Of a DNA stretch of 42,434 nucleotides, positions 9,701 through 17,435 are shown in pieces. Every line of letters begins with the position of its first letter. Positions within the stretch are counted from its first letter, which is position 1. A model generated the notes under the pieces. The model did not search any database and was not told the DNA's origin. It was given only the letters and a program-made list of their open reading frames with translations. A program made the translations under genes and the position numbers. Origin of the DNA: Acidobacteriaceae bacterium (GTDB lineage Bacteria; Acidobacteriota; Terriglobia; Terriglobales; Acidobacteriaceae); the NCBI GenBank assembly GCA_031296325.1, contig JARLFY010000007.1, forward strand, positions 1 to 42,434, written 5' to 3'.

Positions 9701-9951
9701 CCTCGCTCAAGCGCTTCAAGGACGATGTCTCCGAGGTGCGTCAGGGCGTGGAATGCGGTATCGATCTGGCAGGCTTCAAGGATATTCGCCAGGGCGATAT
9801 TATCGAGTCGTTCACCACAGAGAAGCTGGCTGACGAGCTGGGTCAGAACTCGATTCAGGCACGCAAGGAAGAGAAGGCCGAGAGGGAAGCAGCAGCAGCC
9901 GAAGCAGCAGCGGCAGCTGAGGCGGAGACTTCGACCGAGGCCAAGGCGTAG
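6730..9951 (+). CDS. infB: Translation initiation factor IF-2
   Basis: IF-2 is the GTPase that brings fMet-tRNA to the 30S subunit and promotes subunit joining. The 1073-residue protein begins with an IF2_N domain (residues 1-50). A very long Ala/Pro/Val then Gly/Arg/Pro-rich linker follows (about 70-420), then a second IF2_N module (about 440-490). The G domain carries GHVDHGKT at 539-546, DTPGHE near 594 and NKID near 646. Domains II-IV close the protein, ending in a short Ala/Glu tail. ATG 6730 is preceded by AAGGGACGG. The low-complexity linker explains the long antisense reading frames there. The gene ends at a strong terminator; rbfA, often next, is absent. Confidence 0.97.
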   Translation: MSKVRINDLARELEVKSRSILDALTAVGVTETKTHSSSIEADEAAKVRDYFSGRYSSSSATKPPVETKPVFNLAHVSKPGDALKAILARKQAEEEARHAPKRPAVVAAPPVVVAAAPSVSAPVVAKPAAHVSAPVAAAPEAPAPRRIVPQPRQHAHIIVPATPPPAIASRPPAGPVIARPPVAVTPAVAHAAAAHTAATHPATPHAATTHAPAAVVAPAAVTPAATPAAVSEAAAAPAVQAAPAAVTAESSTVEISASAAPVAAPAAESTSLAATDSLLPVSAAAAAAAPGPPVRRVVMPQTGPRPIYTAPPGAASGIQRGRPIFERPRPGAPGAPGSRPSSTMAPGARRPMHPTRTFPTGTGAPGRPGFTPGARPAFGARPGGAPGVAPGPGEHPGGMRPAARPGQRRGGQRYEKTKEGPMKGFQPPPRYGGQQISREPLPITKTITVTEGISVKDLAEKLDVRGKDLIATLLMKGVFVTVNQSLDGELVKDVARQFGADATVISVEEQLENEAIEGFLEDTTGMVEITRSPVVTVMGHVDHGKTSLLDAIRSTDVASGEAGGITQHIGAYKVKIAKPDSPAFGREIVFLDTPGHEAFTRMRARGAKITDIVVVVVAADDGVMPQTLEAIDHAKAANVPIIVAVNKIDKPGANPDRVKQQLADRGLQPEAWGGSTVFVDVSAKKRMNLDLLLEMVCLVADMGNLKATPDRPAVGTVIEAKLDRGRGAVASVLVQNGTLKTGDSYIVGNTFGKIRAMFDDRGRPITEAGPSTPVEILGLEGMPDAGDTFLVMADRDKAKGIAQYRKMKEREAQLAKSSRVSLEGLAEQIKHAGMKDLNLIVKGDVQGSVEVIAEDLQRMSTEKVRVRVLHSGVGAITESDVLLASASNAVIIGFNVRPDRKSQEVAERENVEIRIHSIIYELREEIEKAMYGLLEPVFKENYAGKAEVMNVFKITKVGQIAGCRVTDGLITRTAQVRVLREGNEVWRGKIASLKRFKDDVSEVRQGVECGIDLAGFKDIRQGDIIESFTTEKLADELGQNSIQARKEEKAEREAAAAEAAAAAEAETSTEAKA

Positions 9952-9977
9952 ACTCTTTCCGTACCCGATAGCGTTAG

Positions 9978-10014
9978 AAACACGCCGTTTCCCCAAAGGA
10001 GACGGCGTGTTTTT
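9978..10014 (+). terminator. Rho-independent terminator of rimP-nusA-infB
   Basis: AAACACGCCGT (9978-9988) pairs perfectly with ACGGCGTGTTT (10002-10012). The stem extends inward by TTCC/GGAG (one G-T pair) to a short loop of CCAAA, and a T-run ends at 10014. It lies 27 nt after the infB stop codon. Confidence 0.9.
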
Positions 10015-10077
10015 GCTTGCAGCTTTGGGGGCGATCCTGCCGAAAAGCGCTTGGCTGCTGTAGCATTCAAGGCATCT

Positions 10078-11214
10078 ATGAGCGAGACAGGGGCGTTACT
10101 CGAAACGGTGCGGGAGCAGTCGGCGTGGATGTTGGAGAGGCTGCGCCAGTTGGTTGCGGTGGAGTCGCCGAGCGACTGCAAGGCGGCGGTCGATGAGGCG
10201 GCGCGGCTGGTGGCCGAGCTTGCCGCGAGCCTTGGCGGAAGAGTCAGGATGCATCGGCAAAAGCTCTTCGGCGACGCTCTGGAGCTGCGCTTTGGGCCGG
10301 TGCGCAGCCGTCGCAAGCCGATCCTGCTGCTGGGGCATCTGGACACGGTGTGGCCGCTGGGAACGCTGCAAACGATGCCTTGGCGGGAGAGCGAGGGGCG
10401 CATCTTTGGCCCGGGCGTTCTGGACATGAAGGCGGGCGTCGTGATGGCCTTGGCGGCGATTCGCGCGCTGGGGCAGGTGGGCGTCCGCCGTCCCATCACG
10501 CTGCTTCTGACCGGCGACGAGGAGGTTGGCAGTCCGGCGTCGCGGGCGATCACCGAGCGGCTGGCGCTGGCCTCCGAGGCGGTGCTGGTGCTGGAGCCGG
10601 CGCAGAGCCTCGCCTGCAAGACTGCACGCAAGGGCGTTGGCGACTATCGGCTGCATGTGACGGGTGTGGCGGCGCACAGCGGAGTGGATTTTGCCAACGG
10701 CCACTCGGCGATTCTGGAGCTGGCGCGCCTGTTGCAGACGGTCGCTGGCTTCACCGAGCCGCCGCTGGGTCGCACCGTCAATCCGGGAGTGATCTCCGGC
10801 GGAACGCGGTCGAATGTGGTGGCGGAACACGCCTATGCCGAGGTCGATGTGCGCATCGCCCGGGCCAGCGACGCAGCGCGTGTGGAGAAGCTCTTCCGCA
10901 GTTTGTGCTGTACCGATCCTGAGTGCAGGCTGGAGGTTACGGGCGGGATCAACCGTCCACCGATGGAGCGCAAGCCGGGAACGGTGGCGCTGTACAAACA
11001 GGCGCGCAGGCTGGCCGCCGAGCTTGGCTTTCAGCTCGACGAGGCGGCGACCGGAGGCGGCTCGGACGGCAACTTTACCGCAGCGCGGGGAGTGCCAACG
11101 CTGGATGGTCTGGGCGCGGTGGGCGAAGGCGCTCACGCCGCGCATGAGTCGATTCTGGTCGAGCATCTGATTCCGCGCACGGCTCTTCTGGCAGCTCTCC
11201 TGACTGAGCTTTAG
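10078..11214 (+). CDS. M20-family metallopeptidase (carboxypeptidase G2-like)
   Basis: A 378-residue zinc hydrolase of the M20/ArgE/CPG2 family. Inferred ligands are His87 (LLGHLDTVWPLG), Asp116 (GVLDMKAGVVMAL), Glu149 (TGDEEVGSP, with Glu148 as general base), Glu173 (VLEPAQ) and His356 (GAHAAHES). A dimerisation domain lies at about 185-290. These match the carboxypeptidase G2 / glutamate carboxypeptidase subgroup, so an N-acyl amino acid or a gamma-glutamyl/folate-like substrate is possible; the exact substrate is unknown. No signal peptide is visible. ATG 10078 follows CAAGG by 6 nt. It is transcribed separately from infB, and its TAG stop lies in the terminal TTAG of a family B element. 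Confidence 0.88.
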   Translation: MSETGALLETVREQSAWMLERLRQLVAVESPSDCKAAVDEAARLVAELAASLGGRVRMHRQKLFGDALELRFGPVRSRRKPILLLGHLDTVWPLGTLQTMPWRESEGRIFGPGVLDMKAGVVMALAAIRALGQVGVRRPITLLLTGDEEVGSPASRAITERLALASEAVLVLEPAQSLACKTARKGVGDYRLHVTGVAAHSGVDFANGHSAILELARLLQTVAGFTEPPLGRTVNPGVISGGTRSNVVAEHAYAEVDVRIARASDAARVEKLFRSLCCTDPECRLEVTGGINRPPMERKPGTVALYKQARRLAAELGFQLDEAATGGGSDGNFTAARGVPTLDGLGAVGEGAHAAHESILVEHLIPRTALLAALLTEL

Positions 11215-11484
11215 GCTGTATCGACATATACGAATACAGCGTTTTGATCCCCAGCAGAGCTATAGGGCGGGCCTTCAGCCCTTGGTCGTTGTGCTGTACG
11301 TTGCCCTAGGCCTTCGGCCTAGGCTGGTATAGAACGGGCCTTTGGCCCTTGCCCGACAACGGCAACAGCAAAGGCAAAAGCAGATCCCCTTCAGGGATGA
11401 CAAACAAAAAACAAGCAACGGCAAATGCTGGAATATCAGTAGAAACACTCTTTTGCGGATACATTATATATTGATATGGGCTAG
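11211..11484 (+). mobile_element. Family B MITE-like element (copy 1)
   Basis: An element of 266 bp is flanked by TTAG (11211-11214) and CTAG (11481-11484). The left end reads GCTGTATCGACATATA; the right end, read inward, is the degenerate CCCATATCAATATATA. The interior carries the hairpin block shared with copies 2 and 3 (GGCCTTCAGCCC, CCTAGGCCTTCGGCCTAGG, GGGCCTTTGGCCC) and a short family A core, GATCCCCTTCAGGGATGAC. No protein is encoded. It fills the whole spacer between two convergent genes, and both of their stop codons overlap its flanking tetranucleotides. Confidence 0.75.
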
Positions 11485-12722
11485 TAACTGCCGGCGAAGA
11501 TGGCCTTCAGCTTGGCGCGCAGGCCCTGTTCCTCGTTGGCGCGGCGAACCTGTGTGCGGTGGGTGTAGAGCAGCATTCCGACGGCTGCGGCGAACTCCGG
11601 TTGCGCCAGCTCCGACGGCATGCGCGAGAGAGGCACCGGCGATCCCACCCGCGCAGGAACGCGCAGCAGGCTCTCGGCGTTGTCCAGCAGTCCGGCCAGC
11701 TTCGCTCCGCCACCGGTCAGCACGCAGCCCGCGCCCAGCGCCTCCAACACTCCGCCCTGGCGCAGATTATCGCGCAGCATGGTGAAGAGTTCTCTCGCAC
11801 GCGGTTCCAGGATCTCTGCCAGTAAGCGCTGACGCACCATCCGCGAAGGCTGGCTCTCTCCGCTCAGCGAGCCGGTGGTCAGCTTTGAGCCAATCTCGAT
11901 CTCGCTGACCTGCGGCACTGCGGTCACCACGCAGTTTCCGTAGATGCGCTTCAACTCCTCGGCCTCATCGACCGAGACGTGCAGGCCGACGGCGAGGTCG
12001 TTGGTAAAGTGGTCGCCGCCGATCGGCAGAACAGCAGTATGCGCGATCGAACCCTCGAAGTAGACGGCAAGCTCGGTCGTGCTGGCGCCAATGTCAGCCA
12101 GACAGACGCCCAGCTCGCGTTCGTCGGCCGTCAGCACCGACTCCGCCGAGGCGAGCCCCTCGTAGATCATGTCGCTCACCTCAAGCCCACCGCGATTGGC
12201 ACAGGTCACGACGCTCTGCGCCATTCCACTCGAACAGGTGGAGAGGTGCAGATTGACCTCCAGCTTGTTGCCCACCATGCCAATCGGGTCGTGAATTCCG
12301 GCCTGATCGTCGAGAATGAACTCCTGCGGCAACAGGTGCAGCACCTCGCGATCCGTCGGCAGAGCCACCGAGCGGGCGCGATCCACCGCGGCGCGCACCT
12401 CCTCGCGGGTAATCTCGCGCATCCGGCTGCCCATGGAGATTCCGCCGCGACTGTTGACCCCGCGCACATGCGTTCCGCCGATGCCGACCACGACATTCTC
12501 AATGTCTCCGCGCGCCATTCGCTCGGCGGTCAGCGCGGCTCGGTTGATCGCCTCGGCGGCCGGCCCAAGCTCCGCGATCAGCCCCTTGCGCATCCCCTGC
12601 GCCCGCTCGATGCCGTGGCCGCGATAGCGCAGAACGCCGTCCTGCAACTCCGCCACCAACACGCAGATCTTGCTGCTGCCCGCGTCCACCACGGTAATCA
12701 GATTATCTTGTCGAGGATTCAT
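11481..12722 (-). CDS. ftsA: Cell division protein FtsA
   Basis: FtsA is the actin-like ATPase that tethers FtsZ filaments to the membrane and recruits the divisome. The 413-residue protein starts with the phosphate-1 segment TVVDAGSSKICVLVAEL. It has the 1C domain region (GIGGTHVRGVNSRGGI), the phosphate-2 segment ADIGASTTELAVYFEG and the adenosine-binding stretch VLTGGGAKLAGL. A C-terminal amphipathic helix (LRAKLKAIFAGSY) matches the membrane-targeting sequence. Its start overlaps the ftsQ stop by 4 bp (ATGA), implying translational coupling. ftsZ, the usual next gene, is absent. The TAG stop lies in the CTAG flank of a family B element. Confidence 0.95.
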   Translation of the reverse strand: MNPRQDNLITVVDAGSSKICVLVAELQDGVLRYRGHGIERAQGMRKGLIAELGPAAEAINRAALTAERMARGDIENVVVGIGGTHVRGVNSRGGISMGSRMREITREEVRAAVDRARSVALPTDREVLHLLPQEFILDDQAGIHDPIGMVGNKLEVNLHLSTCSSGMAQSVVTCANRGGLEVSDMIYEGLASAESVLTADERELGVCLADIGASTTELAVYFEGSIAHTAVLPIGGDHFTNDLAVGLHVSVDEAEELKRIYGNCVVTAVPQVSEIEIGSKLTTGSLSGESQPSRMVRQRLLAEILEPRARELFTMLRDNLRQGGVLEALGAGCVLTGGGAKLAGLLDNAESLLRVPARVGSPVPLSRMPSELAQPEFAAAVGMLLYTHRTQVRRANEEQGLRAKLKAIFAGSY

Positions 12723-14269
12723 TGGACCCCCTGCGTCGCTGTGGCAACGGTCGGCTTGCCGGCGACCCTTGCAACTCCCAATCCAGCAGATCCCGTTGCC
12801 GCCGGATGCGCCGCAGCTACAGGAGCCTTGCCTGCGCGGGGAGTTCTGGAAGCGATCTTCGCAGCCGTGGCGACTTTCGCCTTGGCGCTGGCCGCAGAGG
12901 CTCGCTCTGCCTTGATCTTCTCAGCCCGCGTCATCTTCACCTTGGATGCGCTCTTTGCCTTGGCTGTTTCCGCCATCTTCTCTTTCGCCGCGCCTTTAGC
13001 TTTAGCTGTGTTCGGGACGGATGCAGGAGCAGGCTTTGCCGCTGGTTGCGTTGCTTCTGCGGGAGCGGGATTGTTCGCCGGCTGGCCCGCTGCTGCTGTC
13101 GAATCGCTGGACGGAGCCGTCGATCCGCCGGCTTGCATCTCCAGCACCACCTGCCGTTCGTAGCGCATGTCGACCGAGGCCAGCTTGGGATACTGCGTAC
13201 GCCACTCCGCCAAGTGCTGCTCGTACTGGTGGTAGCGATCCAGGAACTTGCCATCGCCAAAGTGGATAAGGATTCCCGCGTTGTGTACCGGCGAACCGCC
13301 CGCCGCATCGGAAGGCTCGGAGATGATCGCCTTCACGTCCTCTGGACTCGATACATCCACCTCGCTCAACTGGTGCGATACGTTCGCTCCTCCCACGTCC
13401 AGTGCAGCAATGAAGTCCAGATAGATCTTCATTCGCGCCGCCCGCGTCGAGAGCGGATCCTCCGCCGAGATTCCGGTCAACACCGGAAAGGAGTAGTTCG
13501 CCGCCGCGCTCGGAGTCGGCACACTGGCCGCACTCTGCGGATCGGAGCTGGATAGATCCGTCCCCGCAGGCTCCGAACCCGGCAGGTTCAGCAGAACGCC
13601 GTTCGCGTCCACCAGATCAATCTCCGTTCCCTGACGAACGTAGGCCACCGGAACTCGTTCCACAATCGACACTCGTATGCGATTGGGCAGCAACCGCATC
13701 ACGGTCGCATGCTCCACCCACGGCAGGCTCTCCAACTGAGCGCGCCGCTGGGCCAGATTGATGTTGAAGATATTGCGCTCGACGTCCTCGCCGAAGACGC
13801 TGAGCAACTGCGCGCGCGTCAGCCGACTGTTGCCCGCAATCTGGATTGCGTCTGAGCTGGGAACCACAAAATGATCGTCGTGCAACACATAGTTGCGCAC
13901 CGTAAGAGCCGCCGCAATGCCCGCTCCGGCCAGCAGAAGCACTCCACAGCCAGCCGCAATCCGGCCCCACAACGTCTTCGGCACCGCTCCGCCGCGCAGG
14001 CTCAGGCGCAGGCCTCCGCGCTTTGACGGTCGCGCAAACTCGCTCTCGAACGCGGCCTCGTCTTCGGAGTAATCCTCCGCATAGGGGGCGTCGCGTCGCA
14101 GGGGCATCTCGGTCACCATCGCTGTACGCCTTCTCCCATCGCTGCTGGACTCGGTGAAGACGTGAGCTTGCTCCGGCGCATCCAGCACCGATGCCTCACG
14201 CTTCGAAAATAGGTTGCCTGATCGCACGGCCCCGAGCTGAGGGTCGCGAGGAATCGCCACCTCCATCAT
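12719..14269 (-). CDS. ftsQ: Cell division protein FtsQ/DivIB with long basic C-terminal tail
   Basis: FtsQ is a bitopic inner-membrane protein linking early and late divisome components. The 516 residues comprise an acidic/basic cytoplasmic N-terminus (1-100), one membrane segment (about 105-123), a POTRA domain (about 140-207, with FNINLAQRRAQLESLPWVEHA and LPNRIRVSIVERVPVA), and the FtsQ beta domain (about 207-380). Residues about 381-516 form an unusual Ala/Lys/Pro-rich, strongly cationic tail predicted to lie in the periplasm. Most family members end near the beta domain. AGGAGG stands 17 nt upstream of the ATG at 14269, so the exact start (14269 or 14266) is uncertain. Confidence 0.92.
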   Translation of the reverse strand: MMEVAIPRDPQLGAVRSGNLFSKREASVLDAPEQAHVFTESSSDGRRRTAMVTEMPLRRDAPYAEDYSEDEAAFESEFARPSKRGGLRLSLRGGAVPKTLWGRIAAGCGVLLLAGAGIAAALTVRNYVLHDDHFVVPSSDAIQIAGNSRLTRAQLLSVFGEDVERNIFNINLAQRRAQLESLPWVEHATVMRLLPNRIRVSIVERVPVAYVRQGTEIDLVDANGVLLNLPGSEPAGTDLSSSDPQSAASVPTPSAAANYSFPVLTGISAEDPLSTRAARMKIYLDFIAALDVGGANVSHQLSEVDVSSPEDVKAIISEPSDAAGGSPVHNAGILIHFGDGKFLDRYHQYEQHLAEWRTQYPKLASVDMRYERQVVLEMQAGGSTAPSSDSTAAAGQPANNPAPAEATQPAAKPAPASVPNTAKAKGAAKEKMAETAKAKSASKVKMTRAEKIKAERASAASAKAKVATAAKIASRTPRAGKAPVAAAHPAATGSAGLGVARVAGKPTVATATQGVQ

Positions 14270-14383
14270 ATCCGCTGACTTCTCTGCCTCCTAGAGATTT
14301 AAAACACAGGCGTACCCACTCAGGAACTCACCCAAAAGCCTCAGCTTTCTGCGTAAGATCAAAGTCAGAGGGGCGTGAACTGC

Positions 14384-14662
14384 GTGAAGAAGATTCTGGG
14401 CAGGATCATTATTGGACTGGCCGTGGCGCTGATGCTGCTCTACGAGGGCGACTGGGCGCTCTGGCGACTGCACATGGCGCAGGGCCGAGGCATGGGAACC
14501 GTCACTGTAAACACCATCATCGTGATGCCGCTCAAGGACAATAAAGAGGAGTACGACGAGGGCGGGCTGGCCAACGTAGCCTGTAGCCGCTCGCTCTTTC
14601 CTCAGGCCGGCAGCGGAGCCTGCTGGTGGCTTGCTCGTCACCGCGACGACTTCCAGCGATAG
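14384..14662 (+). CDS. Small membrane protein of unknown function
   Basis: A protein of 92 residues. An N-terminal hydrophobic segment (ILGRIIIGLAVALMLLY) is followed by a short polar domain with conserved-looking WALWRLHM and two cysteines, ending WWLARHRDDFQR. GTG 14384 is chosen because GAGGGG at 14368-14373 sits 10 nt upstream; GTG 14375 is also in frame but too close to that site. I do not recognise the family. The gene is divergent from ftsQ and may share its promoter region. The balanced amino acid composition and a good ribosome-binding site support coding. Confidence 0.6.
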   Translation: MKKILGRIIIGLAVALMLLYEGDWALWRLHMAQGRGMGTVTVNTIIVMPLKDNKEEYDEGGLANVACSRSLFPQAGSGACWWLARHRDDFQR

Positions 14663-14676
14663 AGCGCGCATACGAT

Positions 14677-14722
14677 TTTGTCACTCTGTAGCGAAGCAGA
14701 GGAATCTGCTTTTGCTCTCCGC
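14677..14722 (+). repeat. Family A repeat, single core
   Basis: The core reads TTTGTCACTCTGTAGCGAAG then CAGAGGAATCTGCTTTTGCTC in the stop-free orientation on the plus strand. The end motifs are missing or decayed. It lies between the small membrane protein gene and tRNA-His. Confidence 0.7.
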
Positions 14723-14817
14723 GCCTACTGCTCCCGCAGGGGGAAGTACGCGATCCACATTTAAATACGTCTTGCGAGAAGATCTTCGGTATTACAGAGC
14801 CGCAAGACGGCCTGCAA

Positions 14818-14826
14818 TGCTATAAT
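14818..14826 (+). promoter_or_regulatory. Extended -10 promoter of tRNA-His
   Basis: TGCTATAAT is a perfect TGnTATAAT extended -10 element, 11 nt before the mature tRNA 5' end. This places the start of transcription near 14833. No good -35 hexamer is seen at 17-nt spacing, which fits extended -10 promoters. Confidence 0.7.
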
Positions 14827-14837
14827 TTTATTTATAC

Positions 14838-14913
14838 GGCGGCTATAGTTCAGTGGCAGAACGCCGCTCTGTGGCAGCGGATGTCGTGGGTTCGACCCCC
14901 ACTAGCCGCCCCA
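14838..14913 (+). tRNA. tRNA-His (anticodon GTG)
   Basis: A complete cloverleaf of 76 nt. The acceptor stem starts with the extra G-1 that marks tRNA-His (G14838) and pairs with C73. The D arm is GTTC/GAAC. The anticodon stem CCGCT/AGCGG encloses the loop CTGTGGC, giving anticodon GTG. The T arm is GTGGG-TTCGACC-CCCAC. The 3' CCA is encoded (14911-14913). It is the only RNA gene found in the window. Confidence 0.96.
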
Positions 14914-15109
14914 AACATCTCAAGATCGACTCTCATGGATGCAGTATGGATCTGAGCATCGAGCTAGCTTTGTAATTCTCTTCATTGATTCTATTGACCT
15001 TGCCACCCTTCTTCCAAATCTTACAATCGCTTGCGATGCTTCCTGTCGTGGTAACGGGTGAGTTGCCAGCTGCCAGATTTGCCTTGGCAAGCGACAGAAT
15101 GGGCGGGCT

Positions 15110-16249
15110 ATGATCGACTCCGATCAATCGAATAGTTCCGATCAGGCAGTTCCCGATCAAACCAAGGTCGCAGCGAGCTTGGTGGCAAACCCTCCTGCGG
15201 CCCGCGCAGAGACTCCTGCTCGACTCGATCCACCGGTTCGGTTTCAGACCAGTCCCTTCAAACCACGCCGCTTTCTTCGCAATGGCCACCTACAGACGAT
15301 TGCGGGGAACTTTCTCCCTCGCCCCAGCCATCTTCCCGCTCCGGTGCCGGAGCTGGTCGAGGTCTCTCCCGCCACTCACTCCCAGATTGCCAGCAACGTG
15401 CTCTGCGAGTGCCACTGGCATCCTATGGCGGTGCGGGCCAAGCGCCCGACGGTAATTCTGGTGCATGGGTTGGAGGGTTCGGCTGACTCACAATACATGG
15501 TCGGCAATGCCAACAAGCTGTGGCGTGCCGGGGCCAACGTCGTTCGCATGAACATGCGCAACTGCGGCGAGACCGAACGACTCTGTTCGACGCTCTACCA
15601 CTCTGGACTGTCCTGTGATGTAGAAGCGGTGATGCGCCACTTCCTCGCGCGCGAGCAGCTACAGAGCATCGCTCTGGTGGGCTACTCGATGGGAGGCAAC
15701 CTGGTTCTGAAGCTGGCCGGAGAACTCGGCGCAGACGCTCCTCCCGAGCTGCATTCGGTGGTTGCAATCTCTCCCGCAGCCGACTTGTCAGCCTGCGCCA
15801 CGGCCCTGCATCGTCCGGCAAATCGCATCTACGAGCTACGCTTCGTGCGCTCGTTGATCCGGCGCTTTCGCCTGAAGACGAGTCTGTTTCCTCGCGCCTT
15901 CGATTACAGGCGAGCCTTCGACATTCACTCCCTGCGCCAGTACGACGAGCGCATCACCGCGCTCTACTCGGGCTTCGCCTCTGCCGAGGACTACTACTAC
16001 CGAGCCGCCGCCGCCCGCGTGGTAGATCGCATTGCGGTGCCGACTCTGGTGCTGCACTCGCTCGACGATCCCTTCGTCCCCCTCATGCCGGAGACGCTGG
16101 CCGCACTCAAAGCGAACCCCTACATCTCGCTGCTGCAATCCGAGCACGGCGGTCACTGCGCCTTCCTCGCCAAGCCGGATCCCATCGGCGGAGACGACGG
16201 CTACTGGGCCGAGACGACCCTGCTCCGCTTCATCCTCGACCACGCCTGA
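15110..16249 (+). CDS. YheT-type alpha/beta hydrolase
   Basis: A 379-residue alpha/beta-hydrolase of the YheT/ABHD1-3 group. The family opening FLRNGHLQTIAGNFLP lies at about residues 55-70. The oxyanion region is VILVHGLEGSADS (115-127). The nucleophile elbow GYSMGGN places Ser193. The acid is Asp319 or Asp320 (SLDDPFVPL) and the base is His349 (EHGGHCAF). No signal peptide or membrane anchor is visible. Family members are carboxylesterases or lipases, but the physiological substrate is unclear. The gene is monocistronic and convergent with the PP2C gene. ATG 15110 follows a GGGCGGG stretch. Confidence 0.85.
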   Translation: MIDSDQSNSSDQAVPDQTKVAASLVANPPAARAETPARLDPPVRFQTSPFKPRRFLRNGHLQTIAGNFLPRPSHLPAPVPELVEVSPATHSQIASNVLCECHWHPMAVRAKRPTVILVHGLEGSADSQYMVGNANKLWRAGANVVRMNMRNCGETERLCSTLYHSGLSCDVEAVMRHFLAREQLQSIALVGYSMGGNLVLKLAGELGADAPPELHSVVAISPAADLSACATALHRPANRIYELRFVRSLIRRFRLKTSLFPRAFDYRRAFDIHSLRQYDERITALYSGFASAEDYYYRAAAARVVDRIAVPTLVLHSLDDPFVPLMPETLAALKANPYISLLQSEHGGHCAFLAKPDPIGGDDGYWAETTLLRFILDHA

Positions 16250-16302
16250 TCTGCGCCTACCCCACGAATAGAGCGCTTTCCCTCTTATCTGTAGATCGAA
16301 TT

Positions 16303-16332
16303 CCTTGTCATTCCGCAGCGCGCACGGCGGAG
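16303..16332 (+). repeat. Degenerate family A core
   Basis: CTTGTCATTCCGCAGCGCGC followed by GGCGGAGAGG matches the first half of the family A core and then decays. It lies in the spacer between two convergent genes. Confidence 0.5.
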
Positions 16333-16346
16333 AGGTCCTACTGGAT

Positions 16347-17315
16347 TTACTCCGGCGAGACGAGCAGGACGGTGATGTTATCCCGTCCGCCGTTGGCGTT
16401 GGCTGCGTCTACCAAAGCCTGACAGGCTCGGTTGAGCGCGGTCTGCCGATCTGAGCCGCAGGCGCCTGTGGAGCGAGCCAGAATCCCGACGATCTGCTCC
16501 TCGGCAAGTTCGCGGGAGAGTCCGTCGGAGGCGAGCAGGAAGATGTCTCCGGGCTGCGTGGCGTGGCTGGCAATCTCGACCTCAACGGTTGGCCGCGTAC
16601 CAACGGCGCGGGTGATGATGTTGCACATCGGCGAAGCGACGGCCTGAACCCGACTGAGCAGGCCGGCGCGCACCTGCTCCTCCACCAGCGAGTGATCTGC
16701 CGTAAGTTGGCGGAGAACGCCGTCTCGGTAAAGATAGCAGCGACTGTCGCCGACGTGGGCCAGCCACAGCGGAGGAGTGGGCGAACCGTGTTCACGCCGC
16801 AGCGCAGAATCCTCCCACAGCAGCGCGACCAGCGTCGTTCCCATGCCGTACAGGCTGGGCGACTTGCGGGAGTAGCGGTAGACGGCGTGGTTGGCGGCGC
16901 GCACGGCCTCGGCGAGACGCGCACGAGGAGTTATTTTTGTTGCAGGATGCGAGGCCCGGGCTGGAGGCGGGACAGCCTTGTGCGTCAAAGAAAACTCGGA
17001 CGGATGCGTTGCAGCGCTCGCTTCGGCGAGAGCGGAGGCGGCTGGGGGACAACAGCGATGGGCGATACAGTCCAGAAAGGCCTCGGTGGCGATCTGGCTG
17101 GCGACCTCTCCGGCAGCGGCTCCTCCCATGCCATCGCAGACGACAAAGGCTCCGCGTTCGGGAACGGCGGCGCAGGCGTCTTGATTGGTGTGGCGATGAC
17201 GTCCGCAATCGGTCAGCATGGCAAAGCGGAGAGCTACAGGCGCAACAGATCCTTCCGCCGCTGCGGGAGAGGAGAGTTGCGGCTTGAGAGGCTTCAAGGT
17301 TGCAGCGTCTGCCAT
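16347..17315 (-). CDS. PP2C-type protein serine/threonine phosphatase
   Basis: A 322-residue cytosolic metal-dependent phosphatase of the PPM/PP2C (Stp) family. All signature motifs are present: SDxGxxRxxNQD-type TDCGRHRHTNQDA near residue 35, VVCDGMGGAAAGE at about 58-70, HVGDSRCYLYR, LTADHSLVEEQVRAG, ITRAVGT, LLASDGLSREL and GRDNITVLLV. The metal-binding aspartates are therefore intact. An insert rich in Ala, Pro and Ser (about 90-135) is atypical. Bacterial Stp enzymes usually reverse Hanks-type Ser/Thr kinases; no kinase gene is in the window. The gene is divergent from the DNA methyltransferase gene (120 bp apart). Confidence 0.92.
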   Translation of the reverse strand: MADAATLKPLKPQLSSPAAAEGSVAPVALRFAMLTDCGRHRHTNQDACAAVPERGAFVVCDGMGGAAAGEVASQIATEAFLDCIAHRCCPPAASALAEASAATHPSEFSLTHKAVPPPARASHPATKITPRARLAEAVRAANHAVYRYSRKSPSLYGMGTTLVALLWEDSALRREHGSPTPPLWLAHVGDSRCYLYRDGVLRQLTADHSLVEEQVRAGLLSRVQAVASPMCNIITRAVGTRPTVEVEIASHATQPGDIFLLASDGLSRELAEEQIVGILARSTGACGSDRQTALNRACQALVDAANANGGRDNITVLLVSPE

Positions 17316-17435
17316 TTCAGAACACCAGTTCGGCGCAATACGGGGTTGAAGAAACGATACTCCTTACCGCGCCAGAGTCCAAAAGGTTTCTGCAAACCAG
17401 CAGAGGATTCAAGATACTCTGGAGGAACAACGAAA

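Noticed and set aside
16563-17435. Possible N-terminal extension of the DNA methyltransferase
   Set aside because: The frame is open, but it is antisense to the PP2C gene. The methyltransferase family starts at about 17436, where a good ribosome-binding site is present.
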